Assembly (NCBI GenBank): GCA_937967645.1
Contig: CALBTT010000081.1
Span: forward strand, 21,218-85,217
Length of the DNA: 64,000 nt
From: an uncultured Zoogloea sp.
GTDB lineage: Bacteria > Pseudomonadota > Gammaproteobacteria > Burkholderiales > Rhodocyclaceae
Direction: 5' to 3'
Numbering within the stretch: the first letter of the stretch is position 1; each line of letters starts with the position of its first letter. Under the pieces are notes generated by a model. It saw nothing but the letters and a program-made list of their open reading frames with translations, did no database searches and was not told the DNA's origin. Below, in pieces: positions 34,432 through 44,330 of the stretch. A program made the position numbers and the translations under genes.

Positions 34432-35565
34432 ATGAAGGTCGCCAATCCCGGGATCACTTCCTTCCAGCCGCCCGTCCGCACCCTGATGGGCCCCGGCCCG
34501 TCCGATGTGCCGCCGCGGGTGCTGGCCGCTCTCGCCCGCCCCACCGTCGGCCATTTGGATCCGGCTTTCGTGGGCATGATGGACGAGCTCAAGGGGCTGC
34601 TGCGCTACGCGTTCCAGACCGAGAACGAGCTCACTTTCCCGGTCTCTGCGCCCGGATCGGTGGGCATGGAGACCTGTTTCGTGAACCTGGTGATGCCGGG
34701 TGACAAGGTCATCGTGTGCATCAACGGGGTGTTCGGCCAGCGCATGGCCGAGAACGTCCGTCGGGTCGGCGGCGTGCCGGTGATCGTCGAGGATCCATGG
34801 GGCGAGCCGGTGGATCCGGCCAAGGTGGAAGAAGCCTTTGCCGCCAACCCGGACACCGCGATCTTCGCCTTTGTGCACGCGGAAACCTCCACCGGCGCGC
34901 TCTCCGATGCGGCAACCCTGGCAGCCATCGCCCGCCGGCATGGTGCGCTGACCATCATGGACTGCGTCACCTCGCTGGGCGGCGTGCCGGTGCTGCTGGA
35001 CGAATGGGGCATCGATGCCGCCTATTCGGGCAGCCAGAAATGCCTGTCCTGCACCCCGGGCCTGTCGCCGGTGAGCTTCTCGCCCGCTGCGGTGGAGCGC
35101 ATCCGCAACCGCAAGACCCCCTGCCCCAGCTGGTTCCAGGACCTGAGCCTGGTGCTCGGCTACTGGAGCGGGGCCAAGCGCACCTACCACCACACGGCAC
35201 CGGTCAATCCGCTTTACGGGCTGCACGAGTCCCTGGTGATGCTCGCCGAGGAAGGTCTCGAGAACGCCTGGCAGCGCCACCGCGACAACCACCTGCGCCT
35301 GCGTGCCGGTCTGGAGGCCATGGGCCTGCGTTTCGTGGTGCGCGAGGAAGCCCGCCTGCCGCAGCTCAACACCGTGTGGGTGCCGGAAGGTGTCGATGAA
35401 GCCGCAGCGCGTACCCGCCTGCTGCAGGAGTTCGGCCTGGAGATCGGTGCCGGCCTGGGGGCGTTGGCTGGCAGGGTGTGGCGCATCGGCCTGATGGGCC
35501 ACTCCAGCCGGGCGGCCAACATCGCCCTGTGCCTGAGCGCCCTGGAAACGGTGATCAAGGGCTGA
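34432..35565 (+). CDS. Class V aminotransferase (serine/alanine-glyoxylate type)
   Basis: PLP enzyme of 377 aa that fits the serine-glyoxylate / serine-pyruvate / alanine-glyoxylate aminotransferase group. The N-terminal LMGPGPSDVPPRVLAALARP is the family hallmark. The PLP lysine is in YSGSQKCLSCTPGLSP. The C-terminal RIGLMGHSS is also typical. Together with the hydroxyacid dehydrogenase at 2.6 kb it could serve serine/glyoxylate metabolism, but the two are far apart. Confidence 0.9.
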   Translation: MKVANPGITSFQPPVRTLMGPGPSDVPPRVLAALARPTVGHLDPAFVGMMDELKGLLRYAFQTENELTFPVSAPGSVGMETCFVNLVMPGDKVIVCINGVFGQRMAENVRRVGGVPVIVEDPWGEPVDPAKVEEAFAANPDTAIFAFVHAETSTGALSDAATLAAIARRHGALTIMDCVTSLGGVPVLLDEWGIDAAYSGSQKCLSCTPGLSPVSFSPAAVERIRNRKTPCPSWFQDLSLVLGYWSGAKRTYHHTAPVNPLYGLHESLVMLAEEGLENAWQRHRDNHLRLRAGLEAMGLRFVVREEARLPQLNTVWVPEGVDEAAARTRLLQEFGLEIGAGLGALAGRVWRIGLMGHSSRAANIALCLSALETVIKG

Positions 35566-35578
35566 TTGCCGCTGCTGG

Positions 35579-35597
35579 CCTGGGGAGGCTCCCCGGG
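35579..35597. terminator. Short GC-rich hairpin between convergent genes
   Basis: CCTGGGGA, loop GGC, TCCCCGGG forms an 8-bp stem with one G-T pair in the 33-bp gap between the aminotransferase stop and the pbpC stop. No T-run follows. Confidence 0.4.
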
Positions 35598-35598
35598 C

Positions 35599-37917
35599 TC
35601 AGCGCACGCTCAGGCTGATCCGGTCGTAGCGGCCCTGGTCGTCCAGGACCGTGATGTCGTAGCGGCCCGGGGTGTCCATCCGTCTCTCGAATCCCGCCTT
35701 CGCCGGCTTGCGTCCGGCGGGCTGGCCATTGACCAGCCAGATCACTTCGCCGTCCACCGCTCCGCGTACCTCCAGGCGCAACAGGGGCGGCGTGGCGCCG
35801 GCCCCCTTCAGCACATCACCGTTACCCGCCCCGACGATACGCAGCCCGCTGTCGGGCTGGACCCGGTCGGCGCAGGCCTGCAGCCACGCGGGCGGCACAG
35901 CTTGCTGACGCAGCTCCTTGCTCAGCCAGGGCTCAAGGACGGTGGGCCAGCGGGCCATCTCACGGCTTTCCAGGGGGCCTTTGAAGCACTCTGGCAGGGC
36001 GCGCTGGCCGGAATGTGGATCCACCAGGATACGGTAGCGCGCTTCACCACCGCGCAGCCGGTCCGGGAAGGTGGGCGGGCTGGCCCCGTCCAGGGTCCAG
36101 GCCAGGCGGCGTTGCTGGCAGGTGGGGTCGTCTCCGGGCGCTGCGGCGGTGCCGAGGGGCCAGCAGATGCGTTGCTGCGCGACCCCGGTCGGCGGCTCAC
36201 GATGCACGGGCGGGCTGCCGTCCAGGGCATTGAACAGGTCCACCAGCAGGGGCGCGGCGATGTTGGCGCCAAAGAAGCCCGGATTCGGGGTGCCATCGGG
36301 GCGCCCCACCCACACGCCGATGGTCAGCCGGTCGGAGACCCCGATCGACCAGGCATCCCGGAAGCCGAAGCTGGTGCCGGTTTTCCAGGCGATGCCGCGC
36401 CGCACGCCCGCGCCGCTTTCCACCGCCCGGGCGGTGGGGCCGCCGGATTCGAGCAGGTCGCGGATGATGAAGGCCGCCCCGGCAGACAGCATGCGCTGCT
36501 CCTCCAGGGGGGCGTCAGCGGTGTAGCGGGGTTTGCCGGCCACACCGCCGCGGGCGAAGGCGCTGTAGGCGCCGACCAGCTGTTCCAGGCTGGTGCCGGC
36601 GCCGCCCAGGATGACCGACAGGTTGGGGGCGGCGCCCTTCGGGAAGTCCAGCTTCAGCCCACCGCGCCGCAGCAGGGACACGAAGCGCACCGGATCGAGG
36701 CGATCCAGCACCTCGACGGCCGGGACGTTGAGCGACTTGGTGAGGGCTTCCGAGACGCTGACCGGCCCGTGGAAGGACTGCTGGAAGTTGCCGGGCTGGT
36801 AGCCACCGAAGGACTGGGGCACATCGGCCAGCAGGGATTCGGAGTGGATCAGGCCTTCGTCGAGGGCCAGGCCGTAGAGGAAGGGCTTGAGCGTGGAGCC
36901 GGGGGAGCGGGAGGCCCGCACCATGTCCACGTGGCTGAAGCGCTGCAGGTCGCCGAAATCGGCCGAGCCGGCATAGGCGCGTACCTCCAGGCGGGCGTTG
37001 TCCACCACCAGGGCGGCCATCGAGACCCGTGCCGGCAGCACGGCAAGGCGGTCCGCCAGGAGGAGTTCGACGGTCTGCTGGGCCTGGGCATCGATGAAGG
37101 TGTCGATGCGGGTCCGTCCTGCTGCAGCGGCTCGCAGCCGCTCGGCCAGCAGCGGTGCCAGCAGGGGTTCGCGCAGGGTCTGGGCGTAGGCGGGCTCCTG
37201 CAGGGCATCGGCGATATCACTGTCCGGCCAGCGTCCGCGCAGGCGCTGCAGGACCTTGTCGCGGGCCCGGCGGGCTGCCTCGGCGTGACGGTCCGGGCGC
37301 AGCAGCGACGGCGCCTGCGGCAGCACCACCAGCAGGGCCGCCTCTGCATGGCTCAGGCGGCGCGCCGGTTTGCCCAGGTAGGCCCGGCTGGCGGCCTCGA
37401 CCCCTTCCAGTACGCCACCCATGGGGGCGTAGTTGAGGTAGAGGGTCAGGATCTCGTCCTTGGACAGGCGCGCCTCCAGCTGCAGGGCGCGCAGGATCTG
37501 GCGCAGTTTGCCCGGCAGGCTGCGCGGTACGGGCTCGAGGATGCGCGCCACCTGCATGGTCAGGGTCGATCCGCCGGAGACGATGCGGCCATGGCGGATC
37601 CACTGTCCGGCGGCGCGCAGCAGGGCGGCCGGATTGACTCCGGGATGCCAGCGGAAGTAGCGATCCTCATAGGCCAGCAAGGCCTCCCGATACAGGGGGG
37701 AGACCTCGTCCAGGGTGATCGGGTGGCGCCACACGTGGTCCCGGTCGGGAAAGGCCCGCAAGGGCGTTCCGTCCCGGGCGACCACCAGCAGGGCCCGCGG
37801 GGAGTCACGCCCCGGCAGGGGCGGGGGCAGGCACTGATCCACCACCAGGACCCCGAGCAGCAGGGCTGCCAGGGTATGGCGCAGGGGGTGGAAGGTGGGG
37901 AGCCAGCGGGCGGGCAT
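35599..37917 (-). CDS. pbpC: Penicillin-binding protein 1C
   Basis: Bifunctional class A PBP of 772 aa (E. coli PbpC is about 770). After an N-terminal membrane helix comes the glycosyltransferase domain with EDRYFRWHPG and GGSTLTMQVAR. The transpeptidase domain has the SxxK serine in SPGSTLKPFL and KTG in WKTGTSFGFRDAW. A C-terminal beta-rich domain closes the protein. The start at 37917 was chosen because it gives a short cytoplasmic tail and membrane anchor. It is the third gene of a cluster with alpha-2-macroglobulin, a pairing seen in many bacteria. Confidence 0.94.
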   Translation of the reverse strand: MPARWLPTFHPLRHTLAALLLGVLVVDQCLPPPLPGRDSPRALLVVARDGTPLRAFPDRDHVWRHPITLDEVSPLYREALLAYEDRYFRWHPGVNPAALLRAAGQWIRHGRIVSGGSTLTMQVARILEPVPRSLPGKLRQILRALQLEARLSKDEILTLYLNYAPMGGVLEGVEAASRAYLGKPARRLSHAEAALLVVLPQAPSLLRPDRHAEAARRARDKVLQRLRGRWPDSDIADALQEPAYAQTLREPLLAPLLAERLRAAAAGRTRIDTFIDAQAQQTVELLLADRLAVLPARVSMAALVVDNARLEVRAYAGSADFGDLQRFSHVDMVRASRSPGSTLKPFLYGLALDEGLIHSESLLADVPQSFGGYQPGNFQQSFHGPVSVSEALTKSLNVPAVEVLDRLDPVRFVSLLRRGGLKLDFPKGAAPNLSVILGGAGTSLEQLVGAYSAFARGGVAGKPRYTADAPLEEQRMLSAGAAFIIRDLLESGGPTARAVESGAGVRRGIAWKTGTSFGFRDAWSIGVSDRLTIGVWVGRPDGTPNPGFFGANIAAPLLVDLFNALDGSPPVHREPPTGVAQQRICWPLGTAAAPGDDPTCQQRRLAWTLDGASPPTFPDRLRGGEARYRILVDPHSGQRALPECFKGPLESREMARWPTVLEPWLSKELRQQAVPPAWLQACADRVQPDSGLRIVGAGNGDVLKGAGATPPLLRLEVRGAVDGEVIWLVNGQPAGRKPAKAGFERRMDTPGRYDITVLDDQGRYDRISLSVR

Positions 37918-37925
37918 GGGGGACT

Positions 37926-38801
37926 TCAGCTCGCCAGTGCCGGGTAGGTGAAGCCGAGGAAGTGCACGGCATTGACGGAAAAATGGGCCAGGATCGCGGC
38001 TTCGATGCGCCGGCTGCGGGCATGGATCAGGGCATAGCCCAGCCCGGCCAGTCCGGCGAGTGCAGCATGGGGAAGGCCTCCGCCCAGGTGGGCGGCGGCG
38101 AACAGCAGGCTGCTCAGCGCCACCGGCAAGGCCGGGCCGAGCCCGGCGAAGCGGCGATGCAAGCCCTCCTGGATGAGGCCGCGGAAGAAGGCTTCCTCGG
38201 CGACGCAGGTGAACAGCAGGTTGCTGACCAGGAACAGGGGGGCGCTGGCCGGCCATTTGGGATCCGCCACCACCCGGCCACCCAGCCATGCGGCAGTGAG
38301 GGTGAGCGCCACGGTGACGGCGGCCAGGGGCAGTGCGCTGCGCAGGCTGCGGCCCAGTTCATCCAGCCGTGTGCACCGGGGGGCGAAGCAGACCAGCAGG
38401 AGCAGGCCCGCTGCGGCCTTGTCGAAGCCGGCGCGCAGGGTGAAGGGCGTGGCGCCCGGGCTGAAGACCAGCTTGTCCAGCAGCAGCAGGGGCTGGAAGC
38501 CGGGGACACGATGCAGGGCCAGGGCCAGGGCCAGGATTCCGGCGAGCCAGGGGGTGCTGGCCGGCCGCCGGCCGTGCCGGTGCGCTGTACAGACCAGACC
38601 CAGCACGGCGAGGCTTGCGAGGGCACGGGCATCGAGGGTGTCGCCGGCGACGCCAAGGCCGCAGGCCGTCAGAAAAGGCAGGCACCACCCCCAGCTCGCC
38701 CGGCCCCGGATCGGCAGCAGGGCGGCGAGGATGGCCAGCCCCAGGCAGCCGAAGGCCGCCATCGGCAGGTCGGGGATGGCGGAAGCCGGCAGCAACAGCA
38801 T
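37926..38801 (-). CDS. CPBP-family intramembrane (CAAX-like) metalloprotease
   Basis: 291-aa polytopic membrane protein. CPBP/Abi motifs: EEAFFRG (about 197-203), the second His in LLFAAAHLGGG and the third in HFSVNAVHFLG. These residues form the glutamate/histidine active site of type II CAAX prenyl endopeptidases. It lies between the a2m and pbpC genes with gaps of only 14 and 8 bp. That is unusual for this pair. The substrate is unknown. Confidence 0.87.
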   Translation of the reverse strand: MLLLPASAIPDLPMAAFGCLGLAILAALLPIRGRASWGWCLPFLTACGLGVAGDTLDARALASLAVLGLVCTAHRHGRRPASTPWLAGILALALALHRVPGFQPLLLLDKLVFSPGATPFTLRAGFDKAAAGLLLLVCFAPRCTRLDELGRSLRSALPLAAVTVALTLTAAWLGGRVVADPKWPASAPLFLVSNLLFTCVAEEAFFRGLIQEGLHRRFAGLGPALPVALSSLLFAAAHLGGGLPHAALAGLAGLGYALIHARSRRIEAAILAHFSVNAVHFLGFTYPALAS

Positions 38802-38815
38802 GTCGGGCAGACTGA

Positions 38816-41800
38816 TCAGGGCGCGGACTTGTCCTTCTCCTTGCCATCCACCACGGTCAGGCTGCGGCCACCGTCGGCCAGGCCGTAGGTGTCGGGCCGG
38901 TACATGTCTTCGGCGAACACCGGCGGAACCACGAACCGGCCGGGGGTGACCACCCGCGCCCGGTAGAACAGCTGGATCGGGCCGTCCAGGCGCAGGGCGG
39001 CGGCGAAGCGGTCATCGCGGAATTCCACGTGCTGGATGCGTCGGTCGGCCATGGCGGCGGCCGGGTCGACCCCGTCGATGGTCACCGCGCCCATCCCCTC
39101 GCCCTGGACCAGGTTGAGGTTCTCGATCTCCAGCCCGGCTGGTATGCGGTCTACCACTAGGGCGTTGGCAATGTGCACCTTCGGCTTGACCAGGACCCGC
39201 AGCAGCACGCTTTCACCGACCCGCAGGGGACGCTCGCCGAGGGGCTTGCCCTGGCTGTCGAAGAGCCGGCGCTCGAGGCTGATGGCGTCGCTGCGTTCGG
39301 CCGGCATCCTGGCGGGGTGGCCGCTCACGCCCAGTTCGACGAAGAGCTTGTCGCTGTGGGTGTTGCGCAGCTTCACGCCGCTGGCGAGCCTATCCGCCGT
39401 GAGGCTGCTCACCTGGCTGCCCGGGCCGTTCAGCATCTGGGGCTTGTCGGGGCCGGCGGACAGTTCGGCACGCCAGGCCCCCCCTTTTTCCGGATTGCCC
39501 AGTTCGCGGCCGACCAGGAACAGGGCGAACTTCTCCTGGGTGCTGGTCCACCGGTTGCGTTCCAGCTCGGCGGCGGCTAGGCTCACCAAGGCAGCGCTGC
39601 CCTCCGCCTGGATGCGGTGACGCTGGATCAAGGCGTAGGACAGGGCCGCATCACGCAGCGGGCTGCCGTAGTCGCCCCACCAGTAGCCGCTGTCGCGGGG
39701 TTTGGCGATGCCCTCGGCGATGGCCACCCTGGCCCGGGCTTCATCCCCCATCAGCTTGAGGGCGATGCCGAGCTGCACCAGGGCCAGGCCGGAGTGGGCC
39801 TGGGCGCGCAGCTCATGTAACTGGCGCAAGGTAGCCAGCGGGGCCTTCGATTCGCGGGCCAGCACGTAGGCGCCATAGGCCAGCACACCGAAGCGGCCGC
39901 TGCCGGCGTAGCGGCGGTCGGCCCAGATGCTGTTCTCGTTGTAGGCGGGCTTGGTCGTGGGGAGGCCGGCCACGCCTTCCTGCAGGGCGCGCAACAGGAA
40001 GTCGGTGGCCTTCTGTTGCACGGCAGGCGGTACGTTGAAGCCCTGCTCGCGGGCATCCAGCAGGAAGTGGGTGACGTAGGCCGACAGCCAGTACTCGTAC
40101 TCCGACACATTGCCCCACAGGCTGAAGCCGCCGTTGGGGGCCTGCATGGCGCCGAGGCGGGCGATGGACTTTTCGAGCATGGCCGCCCGTTGTTCGCGGC
40201 TGAAGGGCTTCAGCCCGAAGCGCCGGGCGCCGTCCTCGTCGATGAAGACGTGGGGATAGGCGGTGCTGGTGGTCTGCTCGGCACATCCGTAGGGATAGAC
40301 CAGCAGGCCCTGGATGGCGGCGCGGACGTCGAGGGGCGGCTGGTTGGAGACGCTCAGGTGGGCGTCCACGGAATGGCGCAGGAAGCCGCCCAACTCCGCA
40401 TCCTTGATCACCAGGGTCTCATCGGGCGCCAGGGTGAAGCGGCGGCTGTAGTTCTGCTGCGGGGTGGGGGCCTGGACCTGCAGGGCAAATTCCCGTTTCA
40501 GGGCAAGGCTGCCGCTGACCTGCACCTTCACGCTGGCGAGGCCGAAGGCGCTGCCGGCCTCCACCGGGAAACGCAGGGTCTGCCGGCGTTGATCGGCGAG
40601 GGTGAGGCTCTGGCTGGCGTTCTGGATGCGCAGGCCGTCGGGCGAGCTGAGTTCCACCTTCAGCTTCTGCTCGGCACCGGACAGGTTGTGCAGATCCAGG
40701 GCAACCGTGGCGCTGTCACCGACGGTGAGGAAGCGGGGTGTGGACAACTCGGCGACCAGAGGGGCCGCCACCACCACTTCGGCCTCGGCGCTGCCGAAGC
40801 TGTCGGGGCTGGCCACCACGGCCATCAGACGCAGGCTGCCGTTGAAGTCGGGCACCGGCAGGCTGATCTCCGCCTCGCCCTGCGCATCCAGGCTGACCGG
40901 CCCGGAGAAGAGGTCCACCAGGCGGACCTTTTTCGGGAGGCTCTGGGTGGGCTTGGGTGCCGCGTCACCGCCCCACTTGAGGGTGCCCTTGCGCCCGGCC
41001 ATCTTCTCGATCAGCCGGCCATAGACGTCGTACAGGTCGGCGCCGTAGCGCAGCTTGCCGAAGAAATGCCCGTGGGGGTCGGGGCTGGGGAAGCGGGTGA
41101 TGTTGAGGATGCCCACGTCCACCGCCGACAGGGTCAGCACGGTCTTCTGGCCCTTGGCGGCGGGCACTCTGACCTTCACCTTGAGGGGCGTCTCGGGGAG
41201 CATCATCTTCGGGGCCTCCAGGCTGACTGCCAGCTTGCGGTCGTTCCGTTCGAGGGGCAGGTGGATCAGGCCGACGGCCCGCGCGGGGGTGACCCGGTCA
41301 CCCTCGTTGCCCGGTCGCAGGACCAGCACGGTGACGTGCAGGTCGTGGCGGCGCCAGGCCGGATCGAGGGGGATGTCCACCGTCGTGCCCTCGGCGGGCA
41401 TGGCGAGTCGTTTCACCCACAGGGTCTTGTCACCTTCGACGCTGACCAGGGCCTGGCCGCCATGGGGCGGGGTGATGCTCAGGCGGGCGGTGTCGCCATC
41501 CTTGTAGGCTGGCTTGTCGAGCTTGAGGGCCACCCGGTCGGGGCGCAGGCCCTGCTCTTCGTCGCCCTTGGCGCTCCAGCCGGCATAGAAGCGGTACTTG
41601 AGGGTCTTGCCGGTCTCCGGGTCGCTGATCTCCAGGCGGTAGCGGCCGTACTTGACCGGCACTTCGAGCTGGCCCCGCTGGGTGGCGGTGAGGGCGACGC
41701 TGCGGGTGGCGACCAGCTCGTCGGTTTCGGTGAAGCCGGAGTGCCAGCCGCGCTGGTCGTCGAAACGCCAGTAGTAGTTCCGGTCTTCGCGGAACAGGCG

Positions 41801-43993
41801 CACCGGCAGGCTGGCGCCGCGCAGCTTGCCATCCCGGTCGGCACGCACCACCTCGAAGCGCGCCGGGGTGTTCTCGCGGGCGTAGTCGCCCTGGAACAGG
41901 GGGCGCACCCCGACCAGCACGGGGGCCGGCCAGAACACCCGTTCGACGGAGCGGACCACCGGGCGGCCGCCGCTTTCCAGCAGGCTCAGGGTGGCGCGCA
42001 CCGTGAAGGCAGACTGACGGCTGGCGGCGGGATCCAGGTCGATGTCGAAGGCCGCCTTGCCGGCTTCGTCGAGGGTGGCTTCCGTCAGTTCGGCCCGGCT
42101 GCGGGCGCTGTCCTCATTCACGTCACCGAACTCGAAGCCAGGCAGGGCCTGGGCCAGGGGGTTCTTGTTGCGTTCGTACTGGACCACGCCGAGGAGCCGG
42201 TTGCCGGCCGCCGGGGCGCCGTAGAGGTAGCTACCCTGTACGTCGAGCTGGAAGGGGTGGTCCTTGTCGACGCTGGGGTGGCTGGGGGTGAGGGCCAGCT
42301 TCATGCGCTCGGGCAGGAACTCCTCCACCTGGAAGCGGTAGGTGCTGGTGGGCAGCCTGTCGGCCGGGTCGGCGCGCAACTCGAGCACCCAGGCGCCGGT
42401 GGGGGCGTCGGCAGGGAGTTCGATGGGGCGGCGGTAGTAGCCGGCGTGGCCCGCGTCGGCCTGCCAGGTGGCGGTGAACTGGGCCTTGCCGTCAGGCCGC
42501 TTGAGGATCGCCTGCACCGGCTGGGGCGGGACGGGGCGCCCGTCGGCGTCCCGTGCCAGCACCGACAATTCAAAGCGTTCGCCGGGCCGGTACAGATTGC
42601 GGCCGGACCAGGCGAACAGGCGCACGGCCCGCCCGGGCAGACCGGCAATGTCGAATTCGGACAGATCCAGGGCCGGCTCGCGGGTGGCGATCAGGGACAT
42701 CTGCTGCCCCTTGCGGGCCATCACGATGCGGGCATTGGCGGGGCGTTCGGCGAAGCTGGCGCGGCCATCCGCGTCCGTTTCTGCACGGCTCAGCAGCTTG
42801 CCGGCTTCATCGATCCAGCTGATCTCGACCCCTTTGAGGCCCTTGCCGTCGGTCAGGGAGCTGACATAGGCGTCGGCGCCCTTCTCGAACAGGCGCAGGT
42901 GGAGGCCCAGATCGCTCACGTAGAACCAGCTCACCTGGTAGTCGTAGCGGAAGCGGTTGGGCTGGCTCATCACGGCGATATAGACGCCGGGCTCCTGCAG
43001 GGCCTTGATGTCCTCCACGGGGATGAAGGTGACGCTGCGCCGGTTGGTCTTCTGTTCGGTCAGGAAGCGGCCGGCATAGACGCTGTCGGTGAGTCCGTGC
43101 AGGCTGTCCAGCTCCCAGTTGCCAATGGCGCCGCGCAGCTTGAGCCGGCGGTTGGCGTAATCGTAGTCGTCCTCTCCCTCCTCTTTGCCCTCGTTGCTGC
43201 GGCCGGCTTCGCGGGCCTGCCGGGCGGGGCTGATGATGCGGTCGAGGAAGCGTGGCAGCTGGTCGGGTTTGACCCGCAGGAACTGGATGTCCACCTCGGG
43301 CACGTTGACGGTGACCACCGGCAGGCCGCCGTTCTGGCGGGTGGGCAGCACCGCCCCCTGGCTGGCGAAGTAATAGGCCGGCGAGACCGCCGCCGTGCGG
43401 ATCGAGTAGCGGGCGTCGGCGTCCAGCTTGTGGCCGCTGCGGGCGGGCAGCCCGGCGGCGATGCGGACCACGTAGCGGGTGCGTGGCTTGATGTGGGGAA
43501 AGAAGAGCAGGCGCGGATTGTCACCGACGGTCCACGCGCCCTTGACCTGTGTGCCGCCCTCGGTGGCGACGTCGGCGGGCGCTGTGCTGGCGGTCAGGGT
43601 GGCCTTGTCGGCGGAGTCCGGGCTGCCTTCCCCGTCTTCACCGCCCTCTTCCTGCTGAGTCTGCTCGTTGCCTGCCGCGCCGGCCTCGGGGGGCATTTCG
43701 AAGACCTGGATCTCCGGATCGTAGCCGCGTTTCGGGTCGAGTGGCTGGCTGAAGGTCAGGGCCAGGGCCGGGGAGCCGTCGAGATCCCGGTTGGCCAGCT
43801 CGACGATGCGGAAGGGGCCATCGCTGCCGTCTTCGGCCGGCCCGGCATCGGCCCCGTTGCGGGTGAGGTAGAGGCCGGCGGCCACAGCGACGACAAACAT
43901 CACCAGCACGGAGACCAGGGCCAGGCCCCGGTGGCGGACAGGGGGATTCACGGGCGTCCTTTCAGGCACAGCCTGGGGCTGGCCAGCGAGCAT
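38816..43993 (-). CDS. Bacterial alpha-2-macroglobulin with thioester motif
   Basis: Very large envelope protein (1725 aa) that traps attacking proteases, working near PBP1C. The thioester motif YGCAEQTT (about residue 1237) is intact, so it can bind proteases covalently. Macroglobulin-like segments include VSLDAQGEAEISLPVPDFNG and ALDLHNLSG. The N-terminus has no lipobox; instead a hydrophobic helix (LALVSVLVMFVVAVAAGLYL, about 25-44) probably anchors it in the inner membrane facing the periplasm. E. coli YfhM is a lipoprotein, so the anchoring differs. The start could lie a few codons downstream. Confidence 0.92.
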   Translation of the reverse strand: MLAGQPQAVPERTPVNPPVRHRGLALVSVLVMFVVAVAAGLYLTRNGADAGPAEDGSDGPFRIVELANRDLDGSPALALTFSQPLDPKRGYDPEIQVFEMPPEAGAAGNEQTQQEEGGEDGEGSPDSADKATLTASTAPADVATEGGTQVKGAWTVGDNPRLLFFPHIKPRTRYVVRIAAGLPARSGHKLDADARYSIRTAAVSPAYYFASQGAVLPTRQNGGLPVVTVNVPEVDIQFLRVKPDQLPRFLDRIISPARQAREAGRSNEGKEEGEDDYDYANRRLKLRGAIGNWELDSLHGLTDSVYAGRFLTEQKTNRRSVTFIPVEDIKALQEPGVYIAVMSQPNRFRYDYQVSWFYVSDLGLHLRLFEKGADAYVSSLTDGKGLKGVEISWIDEAGKLLSRAETDADGRASFAERPANARIVMARKGQQMSLIATREPALDLSEFDIAGLPGRAVRLFAWSGRNLYRPGERFELSVLARDADGRPVPPQPVQAILKRPDGKAQFTATWQADAGHAGYYRRPIELPADAPTGAWVLELRADPADRLPTSTYRFQVEEFLPERMKLALTPSHPSVDKDHPFQLDVQGSYLYGAPAAGNRLLGVVQYERNKNPLAQALPGFEFGDVNEDSARSRAELTEATLDEAGKAAFDIDLDPAASRQSAFTVRATLSLLESGGRPVVRSVERVFWPAPVLVGVRPLFQGDYARENTPARFEVVRADRDGKLRGASLPVRLFREDRNYYWRFDDQRGWHSGFTETDELVATRSVALTATQRGQLEVPVKYGRYRLEISDPETGKTLKYRFYAGWSAKGDEEQGLRPDRVALKLDKPAYKDGDTARLSITPPHGGQALVSVEGDKTLWVKRLAMPAEGTTVDIPLDPAWRRHDLHVTVLVLRPGNEGDRVTPARAVGLIHLPLERNDRKLAVSLEAPKMMLPETPLKVKVRVPAAKGQKTVLTLSAVDVGILNITRFPSPDPHGHFFGKLRYGADLYDVYGRLIEKMAGRKGTLKWGGDAAPKPTQSLPKKVRLVDLFSGPVSLDAQGEAEISLPVPDFNGSLRLMAVVASPDSFGSAEAEVVVAAPLVAELSTPRFLTVGDSATVALDLHNLSGAEQKLKVELSSPDGLRIQNASQSLTLADQRRQTLRFPVEAGSAFGLASVKVQVSGSLALKREFALQVQAPTPQQNYSRRFTLAPDETLVIKDAELGGFLRHSVDAHLSVSNQPPLDVRAAIQGLLVYPYGCAEQTTSTAYPHVFIDEDGARRFGLKPFSREQRAAMLEKSIARLGAMQAPNGGFSLWGNVSEYEYWLSAYVTHFLLDAREQGFNVPPAVQQKATDFLLRALQEGVAGLPTTKPAYNENSIWADRRYAGSGRFGVLAYGAYVLARESKAPLATLRQLHELRAQAHSGLALVQLGIALKLMGDEARARVAIAEGIAKPRDSGYWWGDYGSPLRDAALSYALIQRHRIQAEGSAALVSLAAAELERNRWTSTQEKFALFLVGRELGNPEKGGAWRAELSAGPDKPQMLNGPGSQVSSLTADRLASGVKLRNTHSDKLFVELGVSGHPARMPAERSDAISLERRLFDSQGKPLGERPLRVGESVLLRVLVKPKVHIANALVVDRIPAGLEIENLNLVQGEGMGAVTIDGVDPAAAMADRRIQHVEFRDDRFAAALRLDGPIQLFYRARVVTPGRFVVPPVFAEDMYRPDTYGLADGGRSLTVVDGKEKDKSAP

Positions 43994-44052
43994 GACGGAG
44001 CAATGTGACGGGCAATGTACTCCAGCCCGGTTCGCCCGAGAAGGCGCGGTGT

Positions 44053-44316
44053 TCAGCGGCTGGCGGCTTCGGCCTCCTTGCGGCGCTGCTCGGCCTGCTG
44101 GTTGGCGGCATCGAGCTGGGCCTCGATGGCTGCCTTGGTGGTCCGGGCCTGCTCCGCTTCCTGGGCTTTGAGCTTGGCGGCGGTGGCGGCGCTGCTGCCG
44201 GCGTCGCCCAGGCCACAGCCGCCGAGGGATAGCAGCAGGGCTGTCAGCAGGAGCGGGCGGATGAAGCGGTGAGTACGGCCGGAGGTGAAGGCCGGTAGAG
44301 CGGGTGAAGCGGACAT
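44053..44316 (-). CDS. Small coiled-coil lipoprotein
   Basis: 87-aa predicted lipoprotein. After a positively charged N-terminus comes LLLTALLLSLGGC with the lipid-acceptor Cys near residue 34. The remaining about 50 residues (AAKLKAQEAEQARTTKAA…) form a charged helix. AAGGAG precedes the ATG at 44316. The gene lies 59 bp upstream of the a2m gene on the same strand. Function unknown; it may be an envelope partner of the a2m/pbpC cluster. Confidence 0.65.
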   Translation of the reverse strand: MSASPALPAFTSGRTHRFIRPLLLTALLLSLGGCGLGDAGSSAATAAKLKAQEAEQARTTKAAIEAQLDAANQQAEQRRKEAEAASR

Positions 44317-44330
44317 GATGGCTCCTTGTT

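Noticed and set aside
40016..44008. 1330-codon plus-strand frame
   Set aside because: Antisense shadow of the alpha-2-macroglobulin gene.
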